Source: Adiantum capillus-veneris
Taxonomy: Eukaryota > Streptophyta > Polypodiopsida > Polypodiales > Pteridaceae
Direction: 5' to 3'
Assembly (NCBI GenBank): GCA_014529385.2
Contig: CM043970.1
Coordinates: forward strand, 44,126,779 to 44,190,778
DNA: 64,000 nt
The position numbers and the translations under genes are program-made. This document shows positions 58,262-64,000 of the stretch, piece after piece (the first letter of the stretch is position 1; each line of letters opens with the position of its first letter). The notes beneath the pieces were generated by a model. It saw nothing but the letters and a program-made list of their open reading frames with translations. It did no database searches and had not been told where the DNA came from.

Positions 58262-59093
58262 CCCACTCATTCCCAGGCACCATATTTTATGAGGTAGTAG
58301 AACCCAAGAAAATGGGCCTACTACCTTGATAAGAGAAAAAAAGCTTTCGAAAAGAAAGGGTTTTCTTTACAAAAATATTTATTGAAGAGTATTTTATTCT
58401 GGTTTAATGAGACTATTCAAGTTTTGTAGGTCATACTTAAGGCCGGACCATTTACGCATTTTTAAGGAATTGTAGATACATGCAACAAGGTCTTCCCAAT
58501 TTTGATAAACTTGGTAATCAGAGTGTTGATTTTTTCATATGCTGAAAAGCTCTCTGACGAGGCATAAACTATAAGGAACGTCATTCCTAGACATGTGTGT
58601 AAGGAGTTTTTAAAGGGTCTATTGCTTTTGCTTTTGGTAAATATAGAGGATTTGATCTTCAGATTTTCTCTTTTCCAAAAGAAACGAGTATAAAAATTAC
58701 CCAAGAATGGGGGAGTTAAAGTAATCTCGATATTCACGAAGTAAGGGCAAATAAGGAGGGTATTTAGTACTGATAACATCCAAAAAGAGGTTGCAATGAG
58801 GGTCTGCATAAGACATGCATATTCTATCACAAAATGCATTGTAACCAACATGGGCACTTCTTATCTTACAGCAGCTTACAAGTTTCTTCCATAGCTTGTT
58901 TTTAGCTGTATCTTTATACTTTATCAGCTATGTCTTATATTCAAGAAGAGGCATTAGCGTAATCTCTTGCTCATTTGCAGCAGTCAAGAGAGTCAATCTG
59001 GGAGACCACCATAGTCCATTATGAGCATCTTTTAGTCCCTCAATCAGGAACATCTGTACGAAATGGTGGACATATCAAAATAGAATAACACGG
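57786..59093. repeat. Satellite unit R8 (1308 bp, type A)
   Basis: Matches R4 in diagnostic variants (EALSIG, DRLSLL) and in length. Confidence 0.93.
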
Positions 59094-60397
59094 GTGACCC
59101 TTTGGGGTCGAGAACACTTCAAGAATAACATCCATCTGGCAATGGTTAGGGAAGCCGTAGGTATAGGGACAAAGTATTATAATGTTGGACACTTAATAAA
59201 GCGTGGATTTACTGATCGGTTATATTTGCTAGCACAGTTTCTACCACATCATAAATATATTTGTATCCTCATTTGGCATACCCTTAGGAGGATACTTTAA
59301 CTAGACACCCTATACGAAAGAGTTTGGAGTGATTGTAGTTAACCATATCTTACCTTTGGCTGAGCGCACAAACATTTGTTACTATTGTGACAGCTGCTTG
59401 TGTGATCATGTAATGGATGGGTTAAATGAGATGTAATGGTGAAAAAAAGAAAACAAGTTTTATAGACTTAATGCCGTTCTTTTTCAGTATAATTATTTGT
59501 AGTGAAACATGAGTAAGGATCAATGCAATTTTGTTTTTGTGTGTGTGTGTGTGTGTGTGTGTATGCCCACTCATTCCTAGGCACCATATTTTATGAGGTA
59601 GTAGAACCCAAGAAAATGGGCCTACTACCTTGATAAGAGAAAAAAAGCTTTCGAAAAGAAAGGGTTTTCTTTACAAAAATATTTATTGAAGAGTATTTTA
59701 TTCTGGTTTAATGAGACTATTCAAGTTTTGTAGGTCATACTTAAGGCCGGACCATTTACGCATTTTTAAGGAATTGTAGATACATGCAACAAGGTCTTCC
59801 CAATTTTGATAAACTTGGTAATCAGAGTGTTGATTTTTTCATATGCTGAAAAGCTCTCTGACGAGGCATAAACTATAAGGAACATCATTCCTAGACATGT
59901 GTGTAAGGAGTTTTTAAAGGGTCTATTGCTTTTGCTTTTGGTAAATATAGAGGATTTGATCTTCAGATTTTCTCTTTTCCAAAAGAAACGAGTATAAAAA
60001 TTACCCAAGAATGGGGGAGTTAAAGTAATCTCGATATTCAAGAAGTAAGGGCACATAAGGAGGGTATTTAGTACTGATAACATCCAAAAAGAGGTTGCAA
60101 TGAGGGTCTGCATAACACATGCATATTCTATCACAAAATGCATTGTAACCAACATGGGCACTTCTTAACTTACAGCAGCTTACAAGTTTCTTTCATAGCT
60201 TGTCTTTAGCTGTATCTTTATACTTTATCAGCTATGGCTTATATTCAATAAGAGGCATTAGCGTAATCTATTGCTCATTTGCAGCAATCAAGAGAGTCAA
60301 TCTGGGAGACCACCATAGTCCATTATGAGCATGTTTTAGTCCCTCAATCAGGAACATCTGTACGAAATGGTGGACATATCAAAATAGAATAACACGG
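59094..60397. repeat. Satellite unit R9 (1304 bp)
   Basis: Resembles the left half of R5 but without the deletion; EAVGIG variant. Confidence 0.93.
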
Positions 60398-60833
60398 GTG
60401 ACCCTTTGGGGTCGAGAACACTTCAAGAATAACATCCATATGGCAATGGTTAGGGAAGCCCTAGGTATAGAGACAAAGTATTATAATGTTGGACACTTAA
60501 TAAAGCGTGGATTTACTGATCGGTTATATTTGCTAGCACAGTTTCTACCACATCATAAATATATTTGTATCCTCATCTGGCATACCCTTACGAGGATACT
60601 TTAACCAGACACCCTATACGAAAGAGTTTGGAGTGATTCTAGTTAACTATATCTTACCTTTGGCAGAGCGCACAAACATTTGTTACTATTGTGACAGCTG
60701 CTTGTGTGATCATGTAATGGATGGGTTAAATGAGATGTAATGGTGAAAAAAGAAAACAAGTTTTATAGACTCAACGCCGTTCTTTTTCATTATAATTATT
60801 TGTAGTGAAACATGAGTAAGGATCAATGCAATT

Positions 60834-60872
<39 letters not shown>

Positions 60873-61315
60873 CCCACTCATTCCCAGGCACCATATTCTA
60901 TGAGGTAGTAGAACCCAAGAAAATGGGCCTACTACCTTGATAAGAGAAAAAAAGATTTCGAAAAGAAAGGGTTTTCTTTACAAAAATATTTATTGAAGAG
61001 TATTTTATTCTGGTTTAATGAGACTATTCATGTTTTGTAGGTCATACTTAAGGCCGGACCATTTACGCATTTTTAAGGAATTGTAGATACATGCAACAAG
61101 GTCTTCCCATTATTGATAAACTTGGTAATCAGAGTGTTGATTTCTTCATATGCTGGAAAGCTATCTGAGGAGGCATTAGCCTAATCTCTTGCTCATTTGC
61201 AGCAATCAAGAGAGTCAATCTGGGAGACCACCATACTCCATTATGAGCATCTTTTAGTCCCTCAATTAGGAACATCTGTACGAAATGGTGGACATATCAA
61301 AATAGAATAACACGG
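60398..61315. repeat. Satellite unit R10 (918 bp, shortened)
   Basis: Same deletion as R5 (joint near 61165-61184), and the same nearby variants TATTCATGTTTTG and CTGGAAAGCTATCTGA. Confidence 0.93.
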
Positions 61316-62615
61316 GTGACCCTTTGGGGTCGAGAACACTTCAAGAATAACATCCATCTGGCAATGGTCATGGAAGCCCTAGGTATAGGGACAAAGTATT
61401 ATAATGTTGGACAGTTAATAAAGCGTGGATTTACTGATCGGTTATATTTGCTAGCACAGTTTCTACCACATCATAAATATATTTGTATCCTCATCTGGCA
61501 TACCCTTAGGAGGATACTGTAACCAGACACCCTATACGAAAGAGTTTGGAGTGATTCTAGTTAACCATATCTTACCTTTGGCTGAGCGCACAAACATTTG
61601 TTACTATTGTGACAGCTGCTTGTGTGATCATGTAATGGATGGGTTAAATGAGATGTAATGGTGAAAAAAAGAAAACAAGTTTTATAGCCTCAATGCCGTT
61701 CTTTTTCATTATAATTATTTGTAGTGAAACATGAGTAAGGATCAATGCAATTGTGTGTTTGTGTGTGTGTGTGTGTGTGTATGCCCACTCATTCCCAGGC
61801 ACCATATTCTATGAGGTAGTAGAACCCAAGAAAATGGGCCTACTACCTTGATAAGAGAAAAAAAGCTTTCGAAAAGAAAGGGTTTTCTTTACAAAAATAT
61901 TGATTGAAGAGTATTTTATTCTGGTTCAATGAGACTATTCAAGTTTTGTAGGTCATACTTAAGGCCAGACCATTTACGCATTTTTAAGGAATTGTAGATA
62001 CATGCAACAAGGTCTTCCCATTATTCATAAACTTGGTAATCAGAGTGTTGATTTCTTCATATGCTGAAAAGCTGTCTGACGAGGCATAAACTATAACGAA
62101 CATCATTCCTAGACATGTGTGTAAGGAGTTTTTAAAGGGTCTATTGCTTTTGCTTTTGGTAAATACAGAGGATTTGATCTTCAGATTTTCTCTTTTCCAA
62201 AAGAAACGAGTATAAAAATTACCCAAGAATGGGGGAGTTAAAGTAATCTCGATATTCAAGAAGTGAGGGCACATAAGGAGGGTATTTAGTACTGATAACA
62301 TCCAAAAAGAGGTTGCAATGAGGGTCTGCATAAGACATGCATATTCTATCGCAAAATGCATTGTAACCAACATGGGCACTTCTTATCTTACAGCAGCTTA
62401 CAAGTTTCTTCCATAGCTTGTCTTTAGCTGTATCTTTATACTTTATCAGCTATGGCTTATATTCAAGAAGAGGCATTAGCGTAATCTCTTGCTCATTTGC
62501 AGCAATCAAGAGAGTCAATCTGGGAGACCACCATACTCCATTATGAGCATCTTTTAGTCCCTCAATTAGGAACATCTGTACGAAATGGTGGACATATCAA
62601 AATAGAATAACACGG
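61316..62615. repeat. Satellite unit R11 (1300 bp, type C)
   Basis: Matches R6 (VGQLIKRG). Confidence 0.93.
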
Positions 62616-63052
62616 GTGACCCTTTGGGGTCGAGAACACTTCAAGAATAACATCCATCTGGCAATGGTCATGGAAGCCCTAGGTATAGGGACAAAGTATT
62701 ATAATGTTGGACACTTAATAAAGCGTGGATTTACTGATCGGTTATATTTGCTAGCACAGTTTCTACCACATCATAAATATATTTATATGCTCATTTGGAA
62801 TACCCTTAGGAGGATACTTTAACCAGACACCCAATACGAAAGAGTTTGGAGGGATTCTAGTTAACCATATCTTACCTTTGGCTGAGCGCACAAACATTTG
62901 TTACTATTGTGACAGCTGCTTGTGTGATCAGGTAATGGATGGGTTAAATGAGATGTAATGGTGAAAAAAAGAAAACAAGTTTTATAGCCTCAATGCCTTT
63001 CTTTTTCATTATAATTATTTGTAGTGAAACATGAGTAACGATCAATGCAATT

Positions 63053-63095
<43 letters not shown>

Positions 63096-63927
63096 CCCAC
63101 TCATTCCCAGGCACCATATTCTATGAGGTAGTAGAACCCAAGAAAATGGGCCTACTACCTTGATAAGAGAAAAAAAGCTTTCGAAAAGAAAGGGTTTTCT
63201 TTACAAAAATATTTATTGACGAGTATTTTATTCTGGTTTAATGAGACTATTCAAGTTTTGTAGGTCATACTTAATGCCGGACCATTTACGCATTTTTAAG
63301 GAATTGTAGATACATGCAACAAGGTCTTCCCATTATTGATAAACTTGGTAATCAGAGTGTTGATTTCTTCATATGCTGAAAAGCTGTCTGACGAGGCATA
63401 AACTATAACGAACATCATTCCTAGACATGTGTGTAAGGAGTTTTTAAAGGGTCTATTGCTTTTGCTTTTGGTAAATACAGAGGATTTGATCTTCAGATTT
63501 TCTCTTTTCCAAAAGTAACGAGTATAAAAATTACCCAAGAATGGGGGAGTTAAAGTAATCTCGATATTCAAGAAGTGAGGGCACATAAGGAGGGTATTTA
63601 GTACTGATAATATCCAAAAAGAGGTTGCAATGAGGGTCTGCATAAGACATGCATATTCTATCGCAAAATGCATTGTAACCAACATGGGCACTTCTTATCT
63701 TACAGCAGCTTACAAGTTTTTTACATAGCTTGTCTTTAGCTGTATCTTTATACTTTATCAGCTATGGCTTATATTCAAGAAGAGGCATTAGCGTAATCTC
63801 TTGCTAATTTGCAGCAATCAAGAGAGTTAATCTGGGAGACCACCATACTCCATTATGAGCATCTTTTAGTCCCTCAATTAGGAACATTTGTACGAAATGG
63901 TGGACATATCAAAATAGAATAACACGG
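62616..63927. repeat. Satellite unit R12 (1312 bp, type D)
   Basis: Matches R7 (KYIYMLIW). Has one of the longest GT tracts (about 63055-63092). Confidence 0.93.
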
Positions 63928-64000
63928 GTGACCCTTTGGGGTCGAGAACACTTCAAGAATAACATCCATCTGGCAATGGTCATGGAAGCCCTAGGTATAG
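63928..64000. repeat. Satellite unit R13, cut by window edge
   Basis: First 73 bases of a further unit, so the array continues to the right. Confidence 0.93.

Larger units (their letters stand above)
47330..64000. repeat. Satellite array of ~1.3 kb units, running off the right edge
   Basis: The landmark GTGACCCTTTGGGGTCG (GTGCCC in one unit) marks units at 47709, 50353, 51653, 52959, 54267, 55186, 56484, 57786, 59094, 60398, 61316, 62616 and 63928. Full units are 1298-1312 bp and two are 918-919 bp. The first spacing is 2644 because of a 1340 bp transposon. Each unit has the landmark block, a (GT)n tract, a hairpin and a relict reading frame. Homology begins near 47330, upstream of the first landmark. 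Confidence 0.95.

Noticed and set aside
1-64000. Search for tRNA, rRNA, bacterial operons or phage genes.
   Set aside because: None found. All recognisable coding sequence belongs to plant-type transposable elements.

Overview
The window looks like a piece of a large, transposon-rich nuclear genome of a land plant. The reasons are several Ty1/Copia-type LTR retrotransposons with plant-type primer binding sites complementary to initiator Met-tRNA (TGGTATCAGAGC class), nested insertions, a CACTA-type transposon fragment, long dinucleotide microsatellites and a long tandem satellite array. I see no convincing host protein gene, no tRNA, no rRNA and no CRISPR array. The species cannot be named from this sequence.

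Layout. (1) 1-6325: a decayed Copia element on the minus strand (here 'Copia-A'). It runs off the left edge and is split by a 3.0 kb non-coding LTR element ('B1', 656-3664) with a perfect 5 bp target duplication. (2) About 6645-29794: a plus-strand Copia element ('Copia-B'). It has one LTR at each end, but its interior (5' leader, gag, protease, integrase, reverse transcriptase) is repeated head-to-tail five times with a period of 3826-3827 bp. Only the last copy continues into RNase H and the 3' LTR. Copy 3 is interrupted by a second member of the non-coding LTR family ('B2', 17894-20606), again with a perfect 5 bp target duplication. (3) 30133-37369: a minus-strand LTR element without recognisable genes ('element C'), with a CACTA transposon fragment inside one LTR. 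(4) 37370-47330: mostly unrecognisable decayed sequence with a possible LTR, a duplicated LTR/PBS remnant, a perfect palindrome, a 96 bp tandem repeat and a (CT)n tract. (5) About 47330-64000: a satellite array of twelve units of about 1.3 kb, running off the right edge. It has higher-order structure, two identically shortened units, and a 1340 bp inverted-repeat transposon with TTAA target duplications in the first unit.

How the parts relate. The B family carries no genes. It has 142 bp LTRs (Copia-B 3' LTR: 143 bp), the same type of primer binding site, and a region next to the polypurine tract that clearly resembles the 3' end of Copia-B, so it probably used Copia-B-type proteins. All five Copia-B units share the same lesions (a gag UAG, a protease-integrase deletion, a frameshift at the integrase glutamate). 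The founder unit was therefore already defective before amplification. The array on the right carries a relict plus-strand reading frame that is least decayed in the leftmost copy.

The most unusual items are the five-fold internal amplification inside one pair of LTRs, the LTR-PBS-LTR duplications, the TTAA/CACTAG transposon with its empty sites preserved in the same array, and the higher-order satellite.
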